The notes under the pieces are model-generated. The model saw only the letters and a list, made by a program, of their open reading frames with translations. It was not told where the DNA came from and made no database searches. Made by a program: the position numbers and the translations under genes. Positions 22,805 to 32,490 of a DNA stretch of 64,000 bases are shown piece after piece (the first letter of the stretch is position 1; the number at the start of each line of letters is the position of its first letter). Origin of the DNA: Asterias amurensis (Eukaryota; Echinodermata; Asteroidea; Forcipulatida; Asteriidae); contig NC_092669.1 of the NCBI RefSeq assembly GCF_032118995.1, positions 6,075,501-6,139,500 of the forward strand, read 5' to 3'.

Positions 22805-22990
22805 TTTATTTTTGTTAACGTTTTATTTATTTATTTTTCTATTTGTTTATATATATTTTTTTCTTTTCTCTTTTGCTAATTTATTCCTTTATTTATTCAT
22901 TCATTTATTTATTTATTTATTTATTTTTTATTTTTTTATATTTTTTTTCCCGACATTCATTTGTTTATTTTTTTCATTTATTTTTCTAGT
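22805..22990. repeat. T-rich (TTTA)n low-complexity tract after the LINE
   Basis: A run of TTTA/TTTT-type repeats on the plus strand. It may be derived from the LINE 3' end. Confidence 0.8.
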
Positions 22991-23106
22991 TGTATATAAC
23001 TCTTTTTAAACTGATAGAGGAACCGTCTTAAACCGTTGTGTCTCTTGCCAATTTTTCATTCTTATGTTTCTTTTTTGCTGGTTAAGATGATTATTTGCCT
23101 GATGGG

Positions 23107-23645
23107 AGGGGGTGTAGACTTGTGAACACGTCGTTAAATCGGCCCCACGTGCTGAGATAGTGCTCTCGCGAGATTACTGCTCTCGCGCGAACTGATGGCT
23201 CCCCGATTTCGACTCCTCAATGGGTGCGTTCGTTTAGCTTCCCTGGGTCGACCCCGGTGTGGCGTATTTTATCAACCAGGAACAAAACCCAGACACGTCA
23301 CCACGTGAGCCTTCCCATTGTGACGTCAGTGCACCTCGGGCCAGCCCCAAGTGACCCTATCCACAAGTGGGGCTCTTGGGGCTGGCCCGAGGTGCACTGA
23401 CGTCACCACGGGAAGGCTCACGTGGTGACGTGTCTGGGGGTTTTCCTGGTTCGAGGACGAACGTGGGGTAATTGTGTGCCCACGTTCGTCCTGGGAAAAA
23501 ATAAAATACGCCACACCGGGGTCGACCCAGGGAAGCTAAACGAACGCACTCATTATGAGGAGTCGAAATCGGGGAGCCATCAGTTTGCGCGAGAGCAGTA
23601 ATCTCGCGAGAGCACTTTCTCAGCACGTGGGGCCGATTTAACGAC
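23107..23645. mobile_element. 540-bp foldback element with nested inverted repeats
   Basis: The left arm (from GTGTAGACTTGTGAACACGT through CTCGCGAGATTACTGCTCTC and GTGCGTTCGTTTAGCTTCCC) returns inverted up to 23645. The centre, about 23320-23410, is itself palindromic around CCACAAGTGGGG. The inner part shares its ends with the small MITE at 48208-48358 and the outer part with the foldback at 880-1120, so one element appears to sit within another. Confidence 0.88.
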
Positions 23646-23920
23646 TATTTTGCATTTTTACTTATTCTGCGTCCCTGCTTTTAATTATCTTTCTGTTTTT
23701 GTCTTAATGTTCTTAATGTCTTTATAGATTTATTGTAAATAATTATAGATTTTTAATATATGGCCAGGGATATTGGAATTGAAGGCCTTCGGGCTACAGT
23801 TTTTAGGTAAACTTTTTTAATTCCAGGCATATGTCCCTGGCTTTTGTTTCGTACTGTATATGTTTGTACTTTGTATGTGTTTTTATGTCGAATAAATAAT
23901 AATAATTATAATAATAATAA
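23646..23920. other. Intergenic AT-rich stretch ending in an AAT run
   Basis: Includes GGCCTTCGGGCTACAGTTTTTAG, similar to 32865-32885, and ends in an AATAAT tract just before the array. Confidence 0.4.
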
Positions 23921-24840
23921 CTAGACAGTAGGTGTTTGTGAACAAACACAAAGCTGTTCCGTGTTCTTTTGCTTGGATTATGTGCTAAAATGACCAAGGA
24001 GTCTGTAACTGAAAAAAAAGTTTGAAAATCGGTTGTGTAGTTCTTGAGATATGGTCCCACTTCCGGTTGACCCAGAAGAAAATGTCATCTTGGGGTCTCG
24101 GTTTTTCAAAGTTTATTTTTAATGCCTAAGGAGTCTATAACTGAAAAAAGTTTGTCAACCAGTTGTATAGTTCTGAAGATATGGTCACACTTCCGGTTGA
24201 GCCGGAAGTAGAGGTCAAGTTGGGGTCACGGTTTTTCAAAATTTATTTTTAATGCATAAGGAGTCTAAAACTGAAAAAGATTGAAAATCGGTTGTGTAGT
24301 TCTTGAGATCTGGTCCCATTTCCGGTTGACCCGGAAGTAAAGGTCAACGTGGGGTCACGGCTAGCCAATGCGAATGGCCTATGTCAAAGGAGTTAATAAC
24401 TGAAACAAAATTGAAAATCGGTTGTGTAGTTCTTGAAATAAGGTCCCACTTCCGGTTGACCCGGAAGAAAAGGTCAATATGGGGGTCACAGTTTTCAAAG
24501 TTAATATTTAATGCCTAAGGAGTCTATAACTGAAAAAGTTTGAAAATCGGTTGTGTAGTTCTTGAGAAATGATCCCACTTCCGGTTGACCCGGAAATAAA
24601 GGTCAACACAAGGGCACAGTTTTCAAAGTTAATATTTAATGCCTAAGCAGTCTATAACTGAAAAAAGTTTGAAAATCGGTTGTGTAGTTCTTGACAAATG
24701 GTCCTACTTCCGGTTGACCCGGAAGAAGAGGTCAAATCGGGGTCACGGTTACCCAATGTAAATTTATCATGCCTAAGGAGTCTATTACTGAAAAAAACTT
24801 TGAATTCGGCCGTTCACTTCTTGAGATATAGTGCCGCAAA
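23921..24840 (-). repeat. DR5/ETS tandem array, copy 4
   Basis: Starts with CTAG (23921-23924) and the perfect hairpin GTGTTTGTGAACAAACAC. About seven 130-bp units follow with CACTTCCGGTTGACCCGGAA and mostly AGGTCA-N5-GGGTCA pairs, for example near 24213 and 24733. Confidence 0.8.
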
Positions 24841-24984
24841 GAAAAACTCATTAAAGCTTCTATTTACCATAAATTATCACGTGATGACGTCACAGTTTTA
24901 TAATTGTGTTTTTCGTACTAACAAATTTTATAAGGTACACGATGGTATGTAACTTACCCCAATCCAATGCCTTTTATTAAAAAA

Positions 24985-25100
24985 AAGCATTAGAACGTGC
25001 ATTCGTTTTAACGAAAATCCTGAACCATCGTAGGAATCCAATGTACGCCTATTGGTAGTGTACAAATATGTACTAAGTAATGCGCCCAGAACGCGGTTAG
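24985..25100. repeat. Partial block D start
   Basis: ACGTGCATTCGTTTTAACGA and the CGCGGTTAGAAA end match the start of block D at 9849 and 13169. It lies downstream of a DR5 array, as in the other copies. Confidence 0.65.
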
Positions 25101-25108
25101 AAAACGAA

Positions 25109-25961
25109 TCAAAAAGATGCCAACTTCGGTTTTTTTTGAAGGTCCAGGCTGAGTTTGTAGTGGTTTTTTGTACTGGAGGGTGCGTCAGGTTTGTTCTCCC
25201 TTTCGTTACTTCGTTTCTTTCTCTTGAGTCTCGGTGGTTGTGGCGGTTCCGGTTGTGTCTGTTTTTCTTCTTCGTCTTCCCCTGAAGATGGTTCAGAAAG
25301 TAATGGTGACTTCTTGACTCGGTTAGCGTAGGTGTGCGGGCATAGTTGCGTCGTGTGTTCAGTTGATTTGCAGTTCGTGCAATCGGATGGCTGCGGGCAG
25401 TTCTTTCTCATGTGTCCATACTGTTGGCATGAATTACACCTGATGTTGGGGCAGGTGGCGGCCTTGTGCCCCTCTTCTGAGCACTTTCTACACGTTTCTT
25501 TCTGTCCTGTGTACTTGACAACCAGTTGAAACCCGTTCACCGTGATGTACGATGGTATCTTTCTGTCTATCTCCATACGTAGGTGCCGGTTGCCGTTTTC
25601 CCAATTCCGATGTTGCTGCCAGTGTCCTCGACGGATGGCGTGAACCTCTCCGTGCGAGGACATGACGGCAGCGACGCTGGTGTCTTAATGTTACGTAATG
25701 CAAGTTCTTGCCGGCAGGTGCTGTGTGTACGGTGTTTTCCCCGATCTTCAGCTCCGTTGTCATTAGTGTCTCTGTTCCTTCTGCGGTCTTTGTGGTAACG
25801 ACCCATTTCTTATCGGCCACCTGCTGTACACACTGCACATCATCGGTCAGGGTGGTCTCTACCAAGTCGCAAATCTCGTCATAGGTGGCTCTTTCGTTTA
25901 GCAAAAGTTCAACGCTGTGATTTCTCTGCATCTTGAACTCGTTTGCACTATCGGTTCTCAC
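25109..25961 (-). pseudogene. LINE ORF1-like protein with three CCHC zinc knuckles, frameshifted
   Basis: The minus strand encodes an N-terminal part (25961 to about 25690) and, in another frame, a C-terminal part (about 25685-25109) that ends in TGA. The C-terminal part has three C-x2-C-x4-H-x4-C knuckles in a row (CRKCSEEGHKAATC, CNSCQQYGHMRKNC, CTNCKSTEHTTQLC) after a motif typical of retrotransposon ORF1 and ZCCHC3-like proteins, then a charged Pro/Lys-rich tail. A shift near 25685 separates the halves, so it is probably dead. No ORF2 follows. A domesticated gene with a sequencing error is a less likely reading. Confidence 0.75.
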
Positions 25962-26689
25962 TTGAGTTATAGGGGTTTAAAGCCCTAAGCATGATCCTCA
26001 AGATGTTGAACGTTCTCCATACAGGTCTACTGCAACACTCATAGAAAGTGTACAGCCCCATGAGAGCGACTGCACCCAGTTTAGTGACTACATCCAGAAG
26101 TACTACGTTGTACCCATGACGCCAAGATTTTAATTTATTCGTTAATGATAGACGTACCTTGATTGGTTTTAATGGACGGAAACCATTATTTTTAGAATCA
26201 GTATATTTTTCAACACAAAATATCAAATTTAGGAAACGAACAAATAAATTATTTTGAAGTTATTAAGTTTTTCACCATTTAAATGTTGACATTTGAAAAG
26301 CCATTGTGTTTGTGCACAGACACAAAACGTGCAATACATGACGTCATGGTGACGTCGTCCGGATTGTAAGGGCATCGAATAGTTAAACAGTACCCAAGCA
26401 GTATAAAATTAAAAAAAAAATACGATCGGACGTATTGTTTGTGAGATATGGCGGTCTAAAGATTGGCTAATTAAATATTCATGTCGTTATAACTTAGTTA
26501 ATTAATTATTTAATTTAAGCTAATTACATTTAACTGTAACTTCAAAACCTATGCTTTAGTATGGTATAGGCTTTGACTTTTTTAAACTAGACCAAGTATG
26601 ACTTTTGGCCACTACAAAATGCCCTGGTTAAACCTATGGGTTTTACGGAAACAAAGAATAATAATAAAAACAAATAAAAATCTTAACAA
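25962..26689. other. Intergenic; decayed block D relics
   Basis: A decayed GACTGCACCCAGTTTAGTGA resembles block D. A hairpin GTGTTTGTGCACAGACAC near 26310 and nearby TGACGTCA resemble the Helitron-ended arrays. No gene is recognised. Confidence 0.45.
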
Positions 26690-27030
26690 AAACAATAGCT
26701 GTTCCGACCACTACGTCGGAACAGCTAATAACAAATAAAAATCTTGACGATTTCAATAGCTGTTCCGACCACTACGTCGGAACAGCTAATAAAAACAAAT
26801 ACAAATCTTAACAAAAACAATAGCTGTTCCGACCACTACGTCGGAACAGCTAATAATAAAAATAATAAAAATCTCGACGAAAACAATACCTGTTCCGACG
26901 GTAGGTCGGAACAGCTAAAAAAACGAACAAAAACAATAGCTGTTTCGCTGCGCTACGCTACGAAACAGCTAATAAAAAAAACTTTAACAAAAACAAGAGC
27001 TGTTTCGCTGCGCTTCGCTACGAAACAGCT
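26690..27030. repeat. Hairpin array, second copy, six hairpins in three sequence types
   Basis: Three hairpins have loop CACTA (CTGTTCCGAC...GTCGGAACAG), one has loop GGTAG as in the array at 16905-17200, and two read CTGTTTCG...CGAAACAG with a longer loop. The C-to-T change in one arm is matched by G-to-A in the other. Confidence 0.92.
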
Positions 27031-27386
27031 AATGAACGAGTCTTCTTTTTGATCGAATGCGTTTGATTGGACAACGCGTATCCCGCAGCAATGTTTACGA
27101 ACGGTGTCCTTCCTTCAAAACATACCTCATCAAAACTTACCCTTTTTATACTCTGGCTGTAATAATTCCCCCCTCTGAAGTTTAATGCAATATGCAGTTA
27201 AATTTAATTAGATACCAGCGCTTTACAATGTTGGCGCCTGAATCAGTTTATTTGCGACCAGTTAGACATTTTTATGAAGGATTTGAGGTCGAGACGTCCG
27301 GAACAGTTTGCAACTAAAACGCCTACTCATCAGGTTTTAATCAACATAAAGTGCACTCTAAAGTGCGATGTTCCTTCATTAATGCA
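27031..27386. other. Intergenic, nothing recognised
   Basis: No convincing coding frame or repeat was identified. Confidence 0.4.
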
Positions 27387-27637
27387 GGGCCCAATTTCAT
27401 GGCTGCTTGCCGCCGAATTCTGCACTTATGATCACGATTTCCCGCTTGACATGCTAGCGCCGAATTTCTGCGCTAGCCTTGTAAGCGTAGAATAATTTAA
27501 CGTGGAGTATATACGCACGAGCACAAGCCAAAATTCGCCGCTAACCCGTGAAATACGTTTGCCGTATGCACAGAATTACCTGCTTCCGTAAGCGCCGATT
27601 CTGTGCTTATGGTAAGCAGAGCCATGAAATTGGGCCC
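27387..27637. mobile_element. GGGCCCAATTTCATGG MITE, full copy
   Basis: Perfect inverted ends GGGCCCAATTTCATGGCT and its complement, with internal CTTACGG/CCGTAAG-type inverted half-repeats. No coding capacity. Confidence 0.9.
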
Positions 27638-28541
27638 TGGTCTTCGTGCACCGCTTAGAATGAACTCATTTTTGGGGTATTTTGGGTATGATCCACAGTC
27701 GTGTGGAGATGATCATAAACGGTCTTTACATGTGGGTGCCTGATGGGAGTGCCAGGTCTGGAAGGAAGGGGTCATAGTAACTTTAGTAATATTTAAATAT
27801 CGTTCAAAGATTCTTCAAAAAAAATAACTTATTTGTTATCAAACTAGATCAGCTACGAACTTCTGGAGGAAGTTAAACAATTGTCAATTGCCACAATTAT
27901 GAACAAACTGCCATTCGTATAAAGATTCAACAAATTCCATTCTAGATTTATTGTAGAAATGTTCGGTGGGAATGCCGCCATGAACTTTATGTTTGTGTTT
28001 AGTCTATGCCCTACCCTTCTCTCCCGCTCGCAAATCACCATCTCTCTTTAATTTCTTAAAAAGGTTATGAATTTCGTGTTTGTCAAATAGTTACCTAAAT
28101 TAGTAGACATAAAACAAGTACAACTGTTCCAACTGGAAACTGACGTGTAGTTTGCTCTTTTCATACAAAAGAAAGCAAGAAAGATATAAGATTTATCTAA
28201 ATACACAATGAACGAATGGAAACTTATTGCTTTTGTAAAATATTGTTCTCTTTTCTGAAGAATTCCCTTGTGGGATCCACAATGTGAAAAAGACCCCACA
28301 GTGGCCCCTTCGTGAGCACACGCACACACAAGCTGTCATTTCCCTCTCCATGGAAACCTGGAAAAAGAAAGTTTAAGTTGCACTAATTTAAATAATACAA
28401 CATTCGTCATAAAACGAGTCGTATCTATTAAACACAATTTTTTTTTGGAGAAGTCAGGAGAGAATGGCTGCACTAATTTTCAGCCCCTTTCCAAGATGCT
28501 GGAAAGGAATTGGCACCAAGCAAGATGACTCAAGCTTAGCT
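27638..28541. other. Intergenic, nothing recognised
   Basis: Short frames only, none resembling known proteins; AT-rich. Confidence 0.4.
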
Positions 28542-28545
28542 TTAA

Positions 28546-28640
28546 AGGCACTGGACACTATTGGTTATTACTCAAAATAATTGTTGGCATAAAACTTACT
28601 TGGTTACGAGCGATGGAGAGCTGTTGATAGTATACAAATA
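28546..28640. repeat. Left end of an AGGCACTGGACACTATTGG MITE
   Basis: TTAA at 28542-28545 precedes the terminus; the following sequence matches the elements at 35050 and 42192. The right end is not certain; a GCCTTTAA near 29230-29240 is a candidate. Confidence 0.65.
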
Positions 28641-28799
28641 TTGAGAGGCATGCATTTACGCTTCTCATATTATTGTGTACTCCTATCAGGGATTATTTTT
28701 TCCTGCATGGTCATAACTCCGCTCTGAATTTAGGGCGATATCTAAATTACGCGCCCGCCTTTTGAAATGCAAATTTTAAATGTTAGTTTGATTCTAAAC

Positions 28800-28890
28800 A
28801 TGTATGTTAATAAGGGAATGAAGGGGGTAGCGACGAGTTCTTAAACGGCCGTTTGAAGTAAACCGGCAGGGTCGTGGCCGTGCGATAAAG
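28800..28890. repeat. Fragment of the AACGGCCGTTT / GGTAGCGACGAGTTC repeat family
   Basis: The order AAGGGAATGAAGGG, GACGAGTTCTT, CGGCCGTTT, GGCAGGGTCG, GATAAAGGCC recurs at 34488-34565 and, as a full palindromic element, around 42060-42560; a decayed copy lies at 46000-46270. Confidence 0.75.
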
Positions 28891-29965
28891 GCCCATTCAT
28901 AAATGCTTGGTTAAAAAGCGTAATCAAGTAGGAAACCATGTACACATATTTCCGACGTTCTTGAACTCTGTACGTCTGGATTTTTTTGGGATGGTTTTCG
29001 GATATGCATTTTGTGCACGTAGTAATGCATCCTCGCAACCATGGGCTAACCCGCACAAATGATATCCGAAAACAACCGGTTATAAACAGTTCCAACTGAT
29101 CATTATCAACAGTTTAAACAGCCCCGGTGCCGCGCTCTCCACCAATATATTGCAAACACAGCGAAACTGTATGGGGTATTATGTATATAGAGTTAAAGCA
29201 ATCGAATGTTTGAACAACCAAAGTTATACTTTGCCTTTAAGGACAGTCTGAAGACCACCTTGATGAGCTTCTAAATACCCGTGGGGAACCTGAAGAACTT
29301 TGCATTATAAAATATCGTCTGACATAGCGCACGTTTCTGCCAACAAGGTACTCAATGCGCTTTTCAGAAAGATGGGTTATTGAAGTTAAAGTTGTGAAAT
29401 CCCATAGACCGATTGCGCTTCCAATGTTTATATGTGACCACGTGACCTGAGATGGGTATAGAAAAACACAGCTAGACAGTAAAGACATCGGAAGACTTGT
29501 ACCGATGGACCATAATCGGCAGTATTTTCGACAAAATAACACTACTACAAACGAAGCCCTTTAATAAAATGTTTCTGAACTCGTATGAAATTAGCTTTCA
29601 TTTACTAAATTATTACATTTAGGAGTTGTTCAATTTTATTGCTGCCGTTATCACTTAAGAGAAATTAAATATAACCTTAAAATTTGAGTGCTTTATGCAA
29701 CGTGCTTTTAATGAGTTGTTTTGGAATGACTCATAAAAATGTTATAGTTAACAATTTAATTATTTGCAACACTTATTATTAACTGTTGCAAAAGTACACC
29801 TGACACAGCACTGGCATGCGCAAACTTACTGGTCCGGTTTGTGGGGTCCAGCTGTTGTTCTATAATTCCCTTTCCTATAACAGCTCTCTTGTGGGGTCCA
29901 CAGGTTGGCCAAACAATTCTCTTTTGGGGTATATTATTCAATTTTATTAAAGACCCCACAAGGGT
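28891..29965. other. Intergenic, nothing recognised
   Basis: No coding match. A short direct repeat, CTCTTGTGGGGTCCACA and a similar TGTGGGGTCCAG, occurs near 29840-29900. Confidence 0.4.
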
Positions 29966-29968
29966 GCT

Positions 29969-31672
29969 CCCGAAAACCCGCTCCAGAGCATCCATCAATC
30001 AGTCGACTCCCTTGCTCCACCGGTGAAGAGAATCTTGATTATAATGAATATGAGGCCCAATCGTTCATCCCTCTGGGTCTACTAAAAAAGCCTCTTAAAC
30101 ACTAGTCTTAGTTCAAGACTCTCCTGGATTTGCCACAAGAGGGCGCGCTGTCATCACTCCTGTGATAGCGGTTCCCGGGGTGGTGATAGCGGTTCGTGGT
30201 TGATAGCGCGTTGGGATGATAGCGTGCCCTCTTGTGACAAATCCAGGAGAGTCTTGAACCAAGACTACTTCAACACCAGCAGTCCAGCATTTTCCTCAAG
30301 ATGAGCAGAGCGTACTGCTCGAAACATCTAGACAAAACCAGCTCTTCTCAAAGCCAACACTCCTCCAATTAGAGACTTGCACGTGGCTACAAAAATATCA
30401 CGGGCATATTACTCGGGTGGGATTCGAACCCACGACTCTTGCAACTCTGGAGCAGTGTCTTACCAATTAGACTACTTAGATTGCCCGGTAGAGGCAGTTT
30501 GAATCCTCTGTTTTGGCATCTATTATATCGTTGCGGTATACCCGCTGCCAAACTATAGAGGATTTGAACTGCCGCTATCTATAGCTACCGGGCAATCTCG
30601 ATAGTCTAAGTAAGACACTGCTCTGGAATTGCAAGGGTCTTCATTTCGAATCCCACCACCCGAGTAATGTGCCTGTGATATTTTGTTCACAGGACTCGGG
30701 CAAGTACTGAGTACAGTGCTACAACACATCAGGGCCCAATTTCATGGCTCTGCTTACCGCCGAATTCTGCGCCTTCGTTCACGATTCCCCGCTTACGTGC
30801 AAGCGCCGAATTTCTTCGCTCCCGAAAACCCGCTCCAGAGCATCCATCAATCAGTCGACTCCCTTGCTCCACCGGTGAAGAGAATCTTGATTATAATGAA
30901 TATGAGGCCCAATCGTTCATCCCTCTGGGTCTACTAAAAAAGCCTCTTAAACACTAGTCTTAGTTCAAGACTCTCCTGGATTTGCCACAAGAGGGCGCGC
31001 TGTCATCACTCCTGTGATAGCGGTTCCCGGGGTGGTGATAGCGGTTCGTGGTTGATAGCGCGTTGGGATGATAGCGTGCCCTCTTGTGACAAATCCAGGA
31101 GAGTCTTGAACCAAGACTACTTCAACACCAGCAGTCCAGCATTTTCCTCAAGATGAGCAGAGCGTACTGCTCGAAACATCTAGACAAAACCAGCTCTTCT
31201 CAAAGCCAACACTCCTCCAATTAGAGACTTGCACGTGGCTACAAAAATATCACGGGCATATTACTCGGGTGGGATTCGAACCCACGACTCTTGCAACTCT
31301 GGAGCAGTGTCTTACCAATTAGACTACTTAGATTGCCCGGTAGAGGCAGTTTGAATCCTCTGTTTTGGCATCTATTATATCGTTGCGGTATACCCGCTGC
31401 CAAACTATAGAGGATTTGAACTGCCGCTATCTATAGCTACCGGGCAATCTCGATAGTCTAAGTAAGACACTGCTCTGGAATTGCAAGGGTCTTCATTTCG
31501 AATCCCACCACCCGAGTAATGTGCCTGTGATATTTTGTTCACAGGACTCGGGCAAGTACTGAGTACAGTGCTACAACACATCAGGGCCCAATTTCATGGC
31601 TCTGCTTACCGCCGAATTCTGCGCCTTCGTTCACGATTCCCCGCTTACGTGCAAGCGCCGAATTTCTTCGCT
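29969..31672. repeat. 852-bp perfect tandem duplication (two units)
   Basis: Unit 1 is 29969-30820 and unit 2 is 30821-31672. I found no difference in the stretches I compared. The junction and both outer edges share only GCT, a 3-bp microhomology. Each unit contains an inverted pair of tRNA-like SINE heads, a palindromic GATAGCGGTT region and the start of a GGGCCC MITE; only unit 2 runs on into the rest of that MITE, which shows which edge is original. Confidence 0.93.
30405..30680. repeat. Inverted pair of tRNA-derived SINE heads (also at 31257-31532)
   Basis: The left half (minus) and right half (plus) both contain a tRNA-like body with GGTTCGAATCCC (box B-like; degenerate ATTTCGAATCCC on the right) and GTCTAATTGGTAAGACA-like box A. 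They share the outer TATTACTCGGGTGG-type end. Together they form a foldback. The second copy lies in the tandem duplicate. Confidence 0.8.
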
Positions 31673-31832
31673 AGCCTTGTAAGCGTCGAATGCCTAGTAA
31701 CGTGGAGTACGCACGCGCAGAAGCCAAACCTCGCCGCTAACCCGTGAAATACGCTTGCCGTAAGCACAGAATTTCCTGCTTCCGTAAGCGCCGATTCTGT
31801 GCTTACGGTAAGCAGAGCCATGGAATTGGGCC
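31584..31832. mobile_element. GGGCCCAATTTCATGG MITE, complete copy after the duplication
   Basis: Full-length inverted ends. The truncated copy at 30732-30820 is the same insertion, cut by the tandem duplication junction. Confidence 0.88.
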
Positions 31833-32405
31833 ATGTGTATGGGTAAAAACTGAAATGAATATGCTTGAAACTTTGTTAACTTCATTACTTAAATAGGACG
31901 ATGAAAAACACCGCACAAAAAATGTGAAGTTCAAAGCATCAAGTCTCTACTGCAAGAAAACAAGTTGAAATAATAGCCTGACGTTTTACAGAACAACATT
32001 TCTCGTTTTCTCCTATTACCTCTATAATGTGCTGGTATCTACGGGTTTTTATCGGTTCGTGGCGTCGGGGAAGATGTGTTTGTTTGCTCAATAAAAAAGT
32101 CTGTATAATACTTGAACAATCGTTAACTTGAGGACTTGTGTTTGTTTGAAGCCGTAAACAAACAAGTGTTTCAATATTTCCGAAGTGAATTTTTAGAAGA
32201 AAAAAAACAAGTGGTTAGCTCAAAGTTGTGTTTTTTTAACAAACAATAAAATTAAGTTATTGATATGAACATTTTGAGACTGATTCCTGAGTTTAAAATA
32301 ATCCATCGACCAGGAGAATCACTATTATTCACGATTAAAGTCTCTTGAGATGTATTGGCCTATAGTGCGTGATGAGAAGTGGTTTTCAGCATGCAGGGTG
32401 GGGGC
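31833..32405. other. Upstream region of the metalloproteinase gene
   Basis: AT-rich with no other gene recognised; holds the distal promoter of the gene at 32491. Confidence 0.4.
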
Positions 32406-32414
32406 TATATAAAG
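32406..32414 (+). promoter_or_regulatory. TATA box of the metalloproteinase gene
   Basis: TATATAAAG lies 85 bp before the start codon, which puts transcription start near 32436 and leaves a 5' leader of about 55 bases. A sharp TATA promoter is common in inducible metalloproteinase genes. Confidence 0.7.
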
Positions 32415-32490
32415 TGGCTGCTCGACACCCAGCGAGTAAGAACAGCTACCGTCGTCTCATTATCCATCCTGTTTCGAGTTTGTTTCCACG

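Noticed and set aside
25488..25806. Programmed frameshift in the zinc-knuckle frame
   Set aside because: No slippery site was seen near 25685 and the ORF2 that would need it is missing; a plain inactivating indel is simpler.
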